The translations under genes and the position numbers were made by a program. 24,825 nt of DNA. Origin: a virus. The stretch lies in IMG/VR virus record IMGVR_UViG_3300031673_000452, positions 1 to 24,825 of that record; one strand, 5' to 3'. The notes beneath the pieces were generated by a model. The model did not search any database. It was not told where the DNA came from and saw nothing but the letters and a program-made list of their open reading frames with translations. This document shows positions 1 to 7,404 of this stretch, piece by piece. Position 1 is the first letter of the stretch. Each line of letters opens with the position of its first letter.

Positions 1-1795
1 CCAGTTCTGTAAAGCTTGCTCCAGTTTTGGTAGCAATAAGATTAAGTACAATAAATTCAGCCGCTCTTGTAGGCTTAATGTAGATATCACACCATAGCTC
101 ATTTCTATCAATTCTTTCTGGAGTATTGTTTCTACCGTCACATACTATCAGGTAGTCAAAAATTCCTCTTCTAGCTACAACATCTCTTAGGAACGGATCA
201 ATTAAATTGATTATTTGTAGCCTAGTGAAAGTATCATTAGGTTCAAATAAGAAGTACTTCAAGGCTGTAGAAATTGCTTTAGCTAAAATTATAAAAAGTC
301 TTCTAACATTAACTCTGTTAAATGCAGAGTTTTTATCCAGCATGTTCTTTTGACCCCAAACTACTTTTCCTTGTCCAGAAAAACTCACAATCGGATTGAT
401 TCCATTCTTGTACATAATATCTCGTTCACCTTGTACTGGATTCCAAGAAAGTTTTCTTACGTTGTTTAGAATTGCTCTATTTAATCCAGCAGGAGCAAAC
501 CAAGCTTCTGCTACATCATCTGTATTGGCATATACACCAGCTACTTGTCCAGAAGCAGGAATCCATCTATAAACGCTATTCCATTTATCATAGACATTTA
601 ACCAGTTACCATAAAGAGCAATATAACTAGAGTTAACATTGAAATCTCCATAGGGAGCAGGATTGTTTAATGTTCCTATTCTCCAGTCTCTTAGATCTGT
701 AGCTTCATTTCCTCTGTTATTTACGACTAGTGTTTTAGGAACGTCTGCTACTACTACTGCATCCTTTCTGTTTATACAAATATTCATCATATAAGTTTTA
801 ACAGTAGTAGATTTATTAGAGTCGATGAATATATTAACATCTACTATTTCTGGATCTGCATAAAGATCAATAGCATCTATAATATCTCCGTCTAAAATAG
901 AGTCTCCGTTATTTCTAGCCCCACCACCAAGAGTAACATAATCAGTCATCCATACCCATTTCATACTTGAATTTATAAATGCTGGTGAAGCGGCACTATT
1001 TATTGCTACTCTAATATATCTTGATTGGTTATTAATTACGTTCTCAACATACTGTGTTCCACCTTCATCATCTATAGCTAAAGGATCTGTACTTACTAAG
1101 AATGACTCTACTACAGAATAGGGGATTACTTTTTTATTTCTATCTTGTTGTTGTGCGGCTTTGACTATAATAATGAATTCTTTATCTTCATCAAAAGCCA
1201 AGTCAACTTGATCGTTTACATCATCATATAAATCAGCGGATAAACCTAAAGTAGCGGTATCTGTTCCTCTTCTAATTCCATTATAGGTTTGTCTTCCCAT
1301 AATAGCTACTTTTACTAAGTTACCCCATTCTCCTCTACTTTGAGCTATAAAGGACATTTGAGATCCTACCTCTGGTCTACCGACATTAAAAGGTAGATCT
1401 TCAGTTGCGAATTCATCTGGATCTTCTGATTCAAAATCTGATAGCTGAAAAGCAGTTGCTTGTACATACGGAGTTAAAGAACTTCCAGCACTAGGAGTTA
1501 AACTACCATATGCTCCAGCGAATGAAGCACTAGGAGCTAAAACTCTTGTGCAATATAAGTTATTTCCAAATTGTAAAAATCCTGCGGCAGACATAATATC
1601 TTCATATGTATTATCTTCTGGCACACCAAAAATTTCTGTTAACTCATCAATAGTATTGACTAGTTGCCTTTTTAACTCTGGGCCTTTCCATGTATTCCTC
1701 AAAACACTCACACCTATGGAGGTTGCTACGGCAGGGATAGTAGTTGAAAGGTCTATCTCATTTACATCTACTAACGGTGATAAGTATTGTGTCAT
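1..1795 (-). CDS. Tail sheath protein, T4 gp18-like (3' end beyond window)
   Basis: This is the subunit of the contractile sheath around the tail tube. About 598 codons are visible from the ATG at 1795, and the frame runs off the left edge without a stop (T4 gp18 is about 659 residues). The C-terminal part carries the conserved sheath core: a stretch reading FLRDVVARRGIFDYLIVCD, then NTPERID and ELWCDIYIKPTRAAEFIVLN, which matches the gp18-type domain that interlocks sheath subunits. The start is supported by a strong AGGAGGA Shine-Dalgarno site just upstream. The 148-bp upstream gap holds two perfect T4-type late promoters and a hairpin, fitting the high level of expression a sheath needs. 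A tube-fold protein gene lies directly upstream. Family assignment is firm; only the missing 3' end is uncertain. Confidence 0.93.
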   Translation of the reverse strand, partial: MTQYLSPLVDVNEIDLSTTIPAVATSIGVSVLRNTWKGPELKRQLVNTIDELTEIFGVPEDNTYEDIMSAAGFLQFGNNLYCTRVLAPSASFAGAYGSLTPSAGSSLTPYVQATAFQLSDFESEDPDEFATEDLPFNVGRPEVGSQMSFIAQSRGEWGNLVKVAIMGRQTYNGIRRGTDTATLGLSADLYDDVNDQVDLAFDEDKEFIIIVKAAQQQDRNKKVIPYSVVESFLVSTDPLAIDDEGGTQYVENVINNQSRYIRVAINSAASPAFINSSMKWVWMTDYVTLGGGARNNGDSILDGDIIDAIDLYADPEIVDVNIFIDSNKSTTVKTYMMNICINRKDAVVVADVPKTLVVNNRGNEATDLRDWRIGTLNNPAPYGDFNVNSSYIALYGNWLNVYDKWNSVYRWIPASGQVAGVYANTDDVAEAWFAPAGLNRAILNNVRKLSWNPVQGERDIMYKNGINPIVSFSGQGKVVWGQKNMLDKNSAFNRVNVRRLFIILAKAISTALKYFLFEPNDTFTRLQIINLIDPFLRDVVARRGIFDYLIVCDGRNNTPERIDRNELWCDIYIKPTRAAEFIVLNLIATKTGASFTEL

Positions 1796-1813
1796 AATTT
1801 CTTCCTCCTGTCA

Positions 1814-1830
1814 ATCGGTATAAAACCGAT
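1814..1830 (-). other. Stem-loop in the sheath mRNA leader
   Basis: A perfect 6-bp inverted repeat, ATCGGT / ACCGAT with a 5-nt AT-only loop, lies just upstream of the sheath Shine-Dalgarno site. No U-tract follows it, so it is not a normal terminator. It sits downstream of both late promoters, so every sheath transcript would carry it. An mRNA-stabilising or translation-tuning role is possible. Confidence 0.5.
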
Positions 1831-1868
1831 AGCTTTTCTGAATTATTGAAGATACTACTATCCTATGT

Positions 1869-1876
1869 TATTTATA
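1869..1876 (-). promoter_or_regulatory. T4-type late promoter, sheath proximal
   Basis: The minus strand reads TATAAATA exactly, the T4 late-promoter octamer recognised by the phage late sigma factor (gp55 in T4) with the sliding clamp. It lies about 75 nt before the sheath ATG in an intergenic gap. Transcription would start some 6-7 nt further downstream. A perfect 12-bp palindrome (AGAAGTACTTCT, 1883-1894) lies between it and the next copy. Confidence 0.75.
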
Positions 1877-1902
1877 AGATATAGAAGTACTTCTTCTAAT
1901 AC

Positions 1903-1910
1903 TATTTATA
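1903..1910 (-). promoter_or_regulatory. T4-type late promoter, sheath distal
   Basis: This is a second exact TATAAATA on the minus strand, 34 bp upstream of the proximal copy and just after the end of the upstream tube-fold gene. Two perfect octamers in one 148-bp gap ahead of a sheath gene are unlikely to be chance, although AT-rich sequence raises the background. Confidence 0.65.
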
Positions 1911-1943
1911 TTTTTTTAGTAATTTTGAAGAAAATATAAGGTT

Positions 1944-2477
1944 TTATGAGATATCTGGTTTGACAACTAAGAAGTAATCATATGAAAAGCTTACGGTACT
2001 TTCTAATTGAACGTCACCTTCTCTCGTACTAAAAGAAACTTCTCCTAAAGTACTGGGCCAGATGTCTATAAATCTAAGTTCAATTACTGGTACTCTGTAG
2101 TTTGTAGTAACTACTAGACTGGCATCTACGGCATATTTTTTATGTAGTTCTGCTATTTTATTGAAGTTATTATTTAAAAATGACATCCAATCGAAAAGTA
2201 ATTTCCAGTTTGATAAGTTAGAATCCACAACATAACTAACTAACCAAGTATCGAATTCCATAGGTATTAAACTACGTTTTGTTTTATTACCTTGCCAACG
2301 AAGTTCTTCCTCTGCCATTGATATACTAGGTATAACGGCAGAAAAGATATTCATCATAAACGGATTGTTAGCTGATATGGTTTCCTCTGTAGGAAGTTTT
2401 GGAAATATCAACTGAAAATTCGTAGGTGTAGCTTTATCTAAGTTAGTTAAACCTGATTGTCCACAAGAAATTGTCAT
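1944..2477 (-). CDS. Tail tube-fold protein (gp19-like, or a tube terminator)
   Basis: A 177-residue protein encoded between the gp15-like and sheath genes. The C-terminal half matches the tail-tube pattern: IELRFIDIWPSTLGEVSF followed by a final strand ending VSFSYDYF. T4 gp19 has IEIKGLWPTNVGEL and ends in an ALDYW strand in the same places. The middle has LSNWKLLFDWM, comparable to the conserved helix of tube proteins. Length (gp19 is 163 residues) and position between sheath and neck genes fit a tube subunit. A tube-terminating protein such as T4 gp3 (176 residues, neighbour in function to gp15) shares size and probably fold, so the exact role is open. The ATG has an AGGAG site upstream. 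Confidence 0.7.
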   Translation of the reverse strand: MTISCGQSGLTNLDKATPTNFQLIFPKLPTEETISANNPFMMNIFSAVIPSISMAEEELRWQGNKTKRSLIPMEFDTWLVSYVVDSNLSNWKLLFDWMSFLNNNFNKIAELHKKYAVDASLVVTTNYRVPVIELRFIDIWPSTLGEVSFSTREGDVQLESTVSFSYDYFLVVKPDIS

Positions 2478-2491
2478 TTACTTTACTTCTC

Positions 2492-2668
2492 CTACTTTAT
2501 TTTCTTCTTCTTCTTTTTCTTTTTATCATCATCATCATCCCATCCGTACTTATTGTTGAATGTATTTTGATTGGTTTTTACGTTATGTTTCCCACTTTGG
2601 TTAACATTTCTTTTATAGTCTGCATTACTATAGTTTGCATCTCCTAAATACTTCTCAATTAAATCCAT
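2492..2668 (-). CDS. 58-residue protein with capsid-targeting-like N-terminus and D5K8 tail
   Basis: I do not recognise a family. The N-terminus MDLIEKYLGD matches the short motif shared by eight other proteins encoded between here and 9.65 kb, most closely MDLVDKYIGE of the 269-residue protein. The middle is rich in Asn, Lys and Tyr. The end is five Asp followed by eight Lys, a strongly charge-segregated tail. The ATG at 2668 is chosen because a GAAGGAG site sits right upstream and it places the motif at the true N-terminus. An in-frame ATG at 2716 overlapping the gp15-like stop (ATGA) would add 16 residues and cannot be excluded. It lies between two tail genes and would be a late product. 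Confidence 0.7.
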   Translation of the reverse strand: MDLIEKYLGDANYSNADYKRNVNQSGKHNVKTNQNTFNNKYGWDDDDDKKKKKKKKIK

Positions 2669-2682
2669 TTTTTTCTCCTTCT

Positions 2683-2711
2683 CCGCTCTACCTAGAGCGG
2701 TTCTGCGCTCT
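2683..2711 (-). other. Two mutually exclusive hairpins ahead of the 58-residue gene
   Basis: The arm TAGAGCGG (plus strand 2693-2700) can pair perfectly with CCGCTCTA (2683-2690). Alternatively its first six bases after T can pair with CGCTCT (2706-2711). Both stems are GC-rich in an AT-rich genome. The element fills the gap between the gp15-like stop and the next Shine-Dalgarno site, and no U-tract follows. It could couple translation of the two genes. Confidence 0.45.
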
Positions 2712-2712
2712 G

Positions 2713-3480
2713 TCATGGTTCAAATAGATGATACTTGATAATTAAATCCCCATCTTCTATCTTCCCCCTTAAATCTATGTGCGTTCCTCCCGAAGCACCA
2801 GAGGTAAAGGTGGAAGTACTATCTCCAACGGCTTCACAAAAGGCATCTGGATTTGTCCACATGCTAGCAAAGATCTTACCAATAAGTTTACTTGACTCTA
2901 CAGGCTTGAAGAACCATGTCTGTAGCTCAAAATCCAGCGTGTAGTTAATTACTCTATAGTCTTCATCTGCCATTTCATGACTTATTTCTGGTGTAGCACT
3001 TCTAAAAATTACTTTAACATCAAAATCTAATCCCAATTCATCTAATCCAACTCTTATGAAAATATGCGGAGCAAAAAATGGAAGTATTTGTTCCATAATT
3101 TGATCAATATCTACCATATGTAAAGTCCATATATTCATAGTAACCGTAATATTATATGGAATAGGATGTAAGTACTTCTGAAATTCTTCCGTTTCAGTAC
3201 TAGCACCTTTACATATCTCAAAAAATCCATTTACTGCTCTATCTGCCGCCCAATCAATAGAAGAGATCCATGCAGTTATCATAGGAAGCATTTTATCATC
3301 TTTTCTTTGGTTTAACCAATACCAAACCTTTTCTTTGACTGATAAACTTATCGGTACTTCAACATACTTTTCTATTGATTGTCCATCTGGTGTATACCTA
3401 GCAATCTTTATATCATTGAAAGCATCTAAAAATTGTATTACTGTTTTTCTGAAAACATTAAAAAAGAAATAATCTTTCAT
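2713..3480 (-). CDS. Tail terminator / sheath stabiliser, T4 gp15-like
   Basis: A 255-residue protein matching the T4 gp15 family (gp15 is about 272 residues), which caps the tail after sheath assembly and joins it to the head. Diagnostic stretches run in the family order. These are an N-terminal FRKTVIQFLDAFNDIKIARY, then EVPISLSVKEKVWYWLNQR, LPMITAWISSIDWAADRAVN and IPYNITVTMNIWTLHMVDID. QIMEQILPFFAPHI follows, and the C-terminal region reads YTLDFELQTWFFKPV. An AAGG ribosome site precedes the ATG. It is cotranscribed with the preceding block from the late promoter at 10761. The assignment rests on pattern memory of the family and is strong. Confidence 0.88.
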   Translation of the reverse strand: MKDYFFFNVFRKTVIQFLDAFNDIKIARYTPDGQSIEKYVEVPISLSVKEKVWYWLNQRKDDKMLPMITAWISSIDWAADRAVNGFFEICKGASTETEEFQKYLHPIPYNITVTMNIWTLHMVDIDQIMEQILPFFAPHIFIRVGLDELGLDFDVKVIFRSATPEISHEMADEDYRVINYTLDFELQTWFFKPVESSKLIGKIFASMWTNPDAFCEAVGDSTSTFTSGASGGTHIDLRGKIEDGDLIIKYHLFEP

Positions 3481-3493
3481 AGTTAGTTACCTT

Positions 3494-4441
3494 TTACTTT
3501 TTACTAAAATGTATAGTTTGTACTCTTTTGAATTCTTTAGCACTAAAATATTTGACTATATATTTACCTTTTAATTTTTTATCAATTCCTTCTTGTAGTT
3601 TAATCCACCGTTCTATTCTTTCTTTAGACCAATCATCCCAAATACTTTTTGGATCTGCTTTATATTTAGCTACATCATCTTTAGATGCTTTTTCTAAAAT
3701 ATAGAGATAGGATTTTTTAGGAACTTTTAAAACTTTTGTTTTAACTACCCATTCTCCCTCACTTCCATATATTCCTTTAATCCTTTTAAATGCATCTGCG
3801 ATTATACTAGTGAATTCTGAATCTGATATCTTATCGAATATCTCTTCAAATCCATCTTCTCTAGAAAATACTTTACTACCCCACTCTTTAGATGTTTTTT
3901 CTTTATTTGATAAAAATCTATAAACTTTTCTGAAAAATTTTATATAGTCTTTGACTCCATTAATTTTAGCGGCTTTGACCATTGGAGCATCTGCCATTGT
4001 TTGATAAGGAGCGGAATAATCAATATCATATTTTGTTATATGTCCACGATCTTTTAGACTATGAAAAACATGTTCGTTTAAATTAAAAAGTACTCCTCTG
4101 TTATCTTGCCCTTCTTGCCTTTGGTACATTCTCCTCAACCACTTCATATTATTACTTAGCATATAATGAGGATTATCGTATAGAAACCTAGAAATTTTAT
4201 TATTCTCTAATACTTCTTGACCATTCATGACTAGAAGTATATCTCTTCCAGCACCTATCCATTGAAATGTTAGATCTCCAGCGTCACTAATACCAGTTAA
4301 CCCCTTCAATTCCATTTTCTCTAGCTGTTTTAGAGTTTCAAATGCTTTATCGTCATATCCCCATTCCATAGCTACTCTGAAAACTCTAGGAACATCTACT
4401 GGTTCAAATGATTTTTCCGTTAAGTACTTTCTTAATCTCAT
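3494..4441 (-). CDS. Unknown protein with capsid-targeting-like N-terminus (315 aa)
   Basis: No family recognised. It starts MRLRKYLTE followed by KSFEP, a clear copy of the shared N-terminal motif with a (L/I)xE site at residues 7-9. The C-terminal third has a segment EGEWVVKTKVLKVPKKSYLYIL that looks like two adjacent beta strands, then a Lys/Trp-rich helical region. No transmembrane segment is visible. The ATG overlaps the stop of the 32-residue gene (ATGA), so translation is probably coupled. If the N-terminal motif works as in T4 it would be carried in the head and cleaved by the prohead protease. Function unknown. Confidence 0.75.
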   Translation of the reverse strand: MRLRKYLTEKSFEPVDVPRVFRVAMEWGYDDKAFETLKQLEKMELKGLTGISDAGDLTFQWIGAGRDILLVMNGQEVLENNKISRFLYDNPHYMLSNNMKWLRRMYQRQEGQDNRGVLFNLNEHVFHSLKDRGHITKYDIDYSAPYQTMADAPMVKAAKINGVKDYIKFFRKVYRFLSNKEKTSKEWGSKVFSREDGFEEIFDKISDSEFTSIIADAFKRIKGIYGSEGEWVVKTKVLKVPKKSYLYILEKASKDDVAKYKADPKSIWDDWSKERIERWIKLQEGIDKKLKGKYIVKYFSAKEFKRVQTIHFSKK

Positions 4442-4536
4442 TTACAGCAACTCCCTCCACACTTAGGATGTTCCTTTTTGCTTGCCTTTTCAATCCATTT
4501 TAGAAATCTCTTCCACCAGTTTTCTTTTTTTTTCAT
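4438..4536 (-). CDS. 32-residue basic, Cys-containing mini-protein
   Basis: A small reading frame bracketed by tight overlaps. Its ATG overlaps the stop of the 98-residue gene (TAATG), and its TGA overlaps the ATG of the 315-residue gene (ATGA). A GAGGAAG ribosome site lies 6 nt upstream. The product starts MKKKENWWKRFLKWIEKA, a Lys/Trp-rich amphipathic helix, and ends KCGGSCCK, a cluster of three cysteines. Such tight packing on both sides supports a real gene despite its length. Function unknown; it could bind metal or membrane. Confidence 0.6.
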   Translation of the reverse strand: MKKKENWWKRFLKWIEKASKKEHPKCGGSCCK

Positions 4537-4832
4537 TATTCTTCCTCTTTTTCTTTCCCCTTATCTCCAACAAATTCAGAAATCTTTTTAATTTCATAGT
4601 CTTTTACATTTCTAAATTCCTTTCTCATCAATTGGCTTGCTGATAATTGATTTTTAACGTAAAGAGGAGATATATTCATTTCCGCTGGAAATAAAATAAC
4701 AATTTTATATCCTTTTGCTTTCATCTTAATTGCAATACTTTTCTCATCTTCATAAGATCCTGGCCCACCTACTGCTTCATCTAATTTAAATCCCTTTAAT
4801 GCTTTTTCTAAATACTCATTCATTGTAGTCAT
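4536..4832 (-). CDS. Small protein with variant capsid-targeting-like N-terminus (98 aa)
   Basis: A 98-residue protein of unknown family. It starts MTTMNEYLEKALKGFKLDE then AVGGPG, a looser version of the shared N-terminal motif. A (L/I)xE site at LDE precedes a small residue, as in T4 prohead-protease cleavage. The body is a mixed alpha/beta stretch (SIAIKMKAKGYKIVILFP) with a highly charged Lys/Glu tail. An AAGGAG site precedes the ATG. It sits in the run of motif-bearing genes and overlaps the next mini-gene. Confidence 0.7.
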   Translation of the reverse strand: MTTMNEYLEKALKGFKLDEAVGGPGSYEDEKSIAIKMKAKGYKIVILFPAEMNISPLYVKNQLSASQLMRKEFRNVKDYEIKKISEFVGDKGKEKEEE

Positions 4833-4856
4833 TTTTATTTTCTCCTTATTTTCCTT

Positions 4857-5666
4857 TTATTTTACTCTAGATACAGCAGTAAATTTATAGGCTACTTTAT
4901 TCCATTTGTTTATTTCTGCTTTCTCATGTCCTTTTACTGTAAAGTCAATTTTTTTCTTATCACCTTTTTTAAGGTTATTTCTACCAAAGTGTTGTAGTAT
5001 ATTTCCTTCTTCATCTTTCATTACAGTTATAGAGCTTTGACCAAATCTTGTTTCGAAAAAATGTTGACGTACAACTTCTACTTCAAGATCTTTTACTCTT
5101 TCACCAATAACTCCTATATATCCGCTTTTATTAAGTTGTGCTATATCTGCTTGAATCTTCTTCTTTTGATTCATATCTTCTTGAGCAACTATTTCACGAA
5201 ATGCTTCTACTTCATCATTTTCTTGTCGTGTCCATTCTTTTTTAGTTTTACTAAGGTCTAATTGGGATGCAGATCCACCTTCTGTATATATGAATCCATA
5301 TTTATATTTTTCTCTTACTCCTACATCATCTACTACATAACCCCATTCTATACGTCTATACCCTTGACCAGTACCTTTGCCAAATACCATTCCTGCATTT
5401 ATTTCTACTAGATAATCTCCTTTTTTAAGACCAGTAAACCCTCTCATTTTTTTTGAATCAAAACTACCACTCAAATCACCACTAGCTCCTACCTGTCTAT
5501 GTTTCCAAGCTTTCTCTAGTAGATACCATCTCTGTTTGGAACTTTTGAATATTCCATTATTAGATTTTATAAGGCTTTGAAGAGTACGGTGATTTTCTGC
5601 ATCCATTGTTGAGGAGTATTCAAATCGTCCTTCTCCTTCTCCTATATATTTATCTACTAAATCCAT
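4857..5666 (-). CDS. Protein with capsid-targeting-like N-terminus and possible OB-fold C-terminus (269 aa)
   Basis: The N-terminus MDLVDKYIGE then GEGRF fits the shared motif with an IGE cleavage-like site. From about residue 180 the sequence follows a pattern I associate with an OB-like domain in phage nucleic-acid-binding proteins: YIGVIGERVKDLEVEVV, then a strand with ITVMKDEEGN, FGRNNLKKGDKK, IDFTVKGHEK and a last strand ending in FTAVSRVK. The pattern is recalled, not searched, so the domain call is tentative. The middle (about 60-130) is rich in Gly, Lys and aromatic residues and not recognised. An AAGGAG site 5 nt before the ATG supports the start. Confidence 0.72.
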   Translation of the reverse strand: MDLVDKYIGEGEGRFEYSSTMDAENHRTLQSLIKSNNGIFKSSKQRWYLLEKAWKHRQVGASGDLSGSFDSKKMRGFTGLKKGDYLVEINAGMVFGKGTGQGYRRIEWGYVVDDVGVREKYKYGFIYTEGGSASQLDLSKTKKEWTRQENDEVEAFREIVAQEDMNQKKKIQADIAQLNKSGYIGVIGERVKDLEVEVVRQHFFETRFGQSSITVMKDEEGNILQHFGRNNLKKGDKKKIDFTVKGHEKAEINKWNKVAYKFTAVSRVK

Positions 5667-5674
5667 AATGCTCC

Positions 5675-5833
5675 TTAATCAAATATTGACATTGGTAATG
5701 ATTTTCCTTTAGAAGATATTTGTTTTGGTTTTTCTTTCTTTATTACTTTTTTCGGTTTTATACCTTTTGGTATTATTATATTATTATAATCAAAATCTTT
5801 TTTGCTAATATATGGATTGTTATCAAAAATCAT
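5675..5833 (-). CDS. 52-residue Lys/Ile-rich mini-protein
   Basis: A short frame that fills the gap between the 153- and 269-residue genes. It starts MIFDNNPYISKKDFDYNN, has a Lys/Pro-rich middle (IPKGIKPKKVIKKEKPK) and ends SLPMSIFD. An AAGGAAGG site abuts the ATG, and the stop is followed at once by the ribosome site of the next gene. No family recognised. Its base composition and spacing match its neighbours, which favours a real gene. Confidence 0.55.
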   Translation of the reverse strand: MIFDNNPYISKKDFDYNNIIIPKGIKPKKVIKKEKPKQISSKGKSLPMSIFD

Positions 5834-5856
5834 CCTTCCTTGAACACCACTTCTTG

Positions 5857-6318
5857 TTAAATTAAATGATAAACATCAATTATTTTTTCTCCATCAAAAG
5901 ATGCTAATCTCCATGTATAATATTCGTTACCTTTACGTGATGAATATTTTTTTAATACTGGTTTAAATTTTGCATTAGGAAATTCTGATAAAGGAAATTT
6001 TTTCCCTTTTCTTTGCTTTACTAGTTCTGGAGTCAAAGTTAACATATCCTCATCTCCATAAACATATTTACCTTTGTATTTTACTGGAGCTTCTTCTTTA
6101 GCTTCATTTATACTATCCTTTGCCTTTTTCAAAGAAGTATAAGTTCCTATTTTTTTATAGCTATTAGGTGTGTCTCCCTTTTGAGTTATATCATACATTG
6201 TAAATGTTCCATCTGGTTCTTTGATAAGCTCATACTTATCGTAATGCCAAAATGGTTTACCTTTATAGGTTTGTCTTCTTTGCCAATTTACTTCTTGTAG
6301 ATATTGTTTAAATTTCAT
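5857..6318 (-). CDS. Unknown protein with capsid-targeting-like N-terminus (153 aa)
   Basis: The N-terminus MKFKQYLQE then VNW is one of the clearest copies of the shared motif, with LQE as the cleavage-like site. The rest is basic and Tyr/Lys-rich. It contains two stretches that look like small beta-meander repeats (GKPFWHYDKYELIKEPDGTF and KPVLKKYSSRKGNEYYTWRL). No transmembrane segment, no known catalytic motif. The ATG follows the preceding stop by only a few bases (GGGTAAAGATTATG), so translation is probably coupled. A basic, small, motif-bearing protein is what T4 internal proteins look like, but function is unknown. Confidence 0.72.
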   Translation of the reverse strand: MKFKQYLQEVNWQRRQTYKGKPFWHYDKYELIKEPDGTFTMYDITQKGDTPNSYKKIGTYTSLKKAKDSINEAKEEAPVKYKGKYVYGDEDMLTLTPELVKQRKGKKFPLSEFPNAKFKPVLKKYSSRKGNEYYTWRLASFDGEKIIDVYHLI

Positions 6319-6323
6319 AATCT

Positions 6324-6659
6324 TTACCCAATTCTTATTTGGTCAATATCAATAATAGAAGATGAATTTATTCTCATGTTGCTATTATTAATTGAAAATC
6401 CATCCACTCTATAACTTTCTTTTCCTCTTTTGATTAAATACATACCTTCATCGTCAATCACTTTTAGTTTACCCTTAAAGGTATAATCAATAGGATTATT
6501 ATTACTTCGATATCCATCTGCTTCGAATTTATAAATACCCTTTCCTAATTCTATAGCAGTTTTTTTCAGCATATCCCTTATATCATCATCTCTTGAGATA
6601 TTTTTGAATATCTTTTTTTCAGTCAGATATTTTTCAATCAGGTATTGAATTTTTTTCAT
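6324..6659 (-). CDS. Unknown protein with doubled capsid-targeting-like N-terminus (111 aa)
   Basis: The N-terminus MKKIQYLIEKYLTE then KKIF contains two overlapping versions of the motif, QYLIE and KYLTE. The body has a domain of alternating strands (IDYTFKGKLKVIDDEGMYLI) and an Asn/Ser/Ile-rich end. I recognise no family. The AGGATAAG ribosome site lies in one copy of a 24-bp tandem duplication, and the ATG begins immediately after that duplication. Confidence 0.7.
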   Translation of the reverse strand: MKKIQYLIEKYLTEKKIFKNISRDDDIRDMLKKTAIELGKGIYKFEADGYRSNNNPIDYTFKGKLKVIDDEGMYLIKRGKESYRVDGFSINNSNMRINSSSIIDIDQIRIG

Positions 6660-6707
6660 ATTTCTTATCCTATGCGTTTCTTTATTTCTTATCCTATGTG
6701 TTTCTTT
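6660..6707. repeat. Tandem 24-bp duplication at a gene junction
   Basis: Two adjacent 24-bp copies (6660-6683 and 6684-6707) differ at one base (C at 6675, T at 6699). Each contains an AGGATAAG ribosome-site-like stretch on the minus strand. The left copy supplies the ribosome site of the 111-residue gene. The right copy holds the TAG stop of the ParB-like gene. It looks like a recent slip duplication of the 3' end plus intergenic signal. Confidence 0.85.
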
Positions 6708-7395
6708 TATTTCCTATTGCATCTCCGTATGCTATTGCCATAGGTAATAACTTATCTATAGGTAATTTAATTTTTAAAGCATTTACTTTGGAATTAGGAT
6801 TGATCATCAAAGCAGATAAAAATCTATGATGTCCATCAATGATGTAGTTATCATCACTTATAACAAAAAATGATTTTTGAGTAACAAAATCTTGAGAAGC
6901 TTTGGTTCCAAATTGTTTTATAGTTCCCATAGATTTATCATAGTAAACTTGCTTCTGAATAGGCTTTAAATCTTTTACAGAAACCTTAGTAATTCTTACA
7001 TCTATTTTATCGTCTGTTTTTGATCCGTCTTTTAAACCTAACTCTAGCCATTTTTTTGCGGCTAGTCCAGAAAGCCCTTCTGGAAATGGATTTTTCTTTA
7101 CTATTGGATCTTTAGCTAGTGGTTTATTTATATCTATTGTTCCTGATTCCAATCTACCTTGAAATTTTTTAACATCATCATCAGTAATAACTGGCATATC
7201 TTTTCTTTTTGTTCTACCAATTTTAATTATTGATTTAGCCTTTTCAAAGTTTTCATCAAAATTAGGAATTTCTTTATCTAAATCAAAATCTCCTTTTTCA
7301 GCAAACTCTTTTGCTTTTTCTAAAGAAAGTTTATCTACTTCCAATTTACCAGCGGCTTGACCACCTTGTTCTGTTAAATAATTTTTAAATCTCAT
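6694..7395 (-). CDS. ParB/Srx-fold (DGHHR) protein with capsid-targeting-like N-terminus
   Basis: A 233-residue protein. It starts MRFKNYLTE then QGGQA (motif with LTE site). Residues about 133-200 match the ParB/sulfiredoxin-like fold: VRITKVSVKDLKPIQKQV, then FFVISDDNYIIDGHHR with the diagnostic DGHHR at 187-191 that binds nucleotide or acts as a nuclease centre in relatives. The first half contains RTKRKDMPVI and a GTIDI segment, a pairing I recall from other phage proteins of this type. Members are variously CTP-binding DNA clamps or nucleases; which applies here is not visible. An AAGGAG site lies 6 nt before the ATG. If carried in the head, an injected DNA-acting enzyme would be a reasonable guess. 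Confidence 0.78.
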   Translation of the reverse strand: MRFKNYLTEQGGQAAGKLEVDKLSLEKAKEFAEKGDFDLDKEIPNFDENFEKAKSIIKIGRTKRKDMPVITDDDVKKFQGRLESGTIDINKPLAKDPIVKKNPFPEGLSGLAAKKWLELGLKDGSKTDDKIDVRITKVSVKDLKPIQKQVYYDKSMGTIKQFGTKASQDFVTQKSFFVISDDNYIIDGHHRFLSALMINPNSKVNALKIKLPIDKLLPMAIAYGDAIGNKRNT

Positions 7396-7404
7396 ATTAA
7401 CTCC

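Noticed and set aside
3494-4441. EGEW in the 315-residue protein as the ExE motif of an Alt-like ADP-ribosyltransferase (T4 Alt is a packaged head protein).
   Set aside because: No matching Arg strand or FxSTS motif appears in the right order, so I kept only 'unknown'.
5037-5261. Plus-strand hydrophobic reading frame opposite the 269-residue gene.
   Set aside because: It has no ribosome site or promoter and its residues mirror AT-rich codons of the real minus-strand gene.
5299-5306. TATAAATA on the minus strand inside the 269-residue gene.
   Set aside because: It arises from Lys and Tyr codons in a coding frame and has no gene start close behind it.
7125-7132. TATAAATA on the minus strand inside the ParB-like gene.
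   Set aside because: It lies within codons for Ile, Asn and Lys, far from a start; chance in an AT-rich gene.
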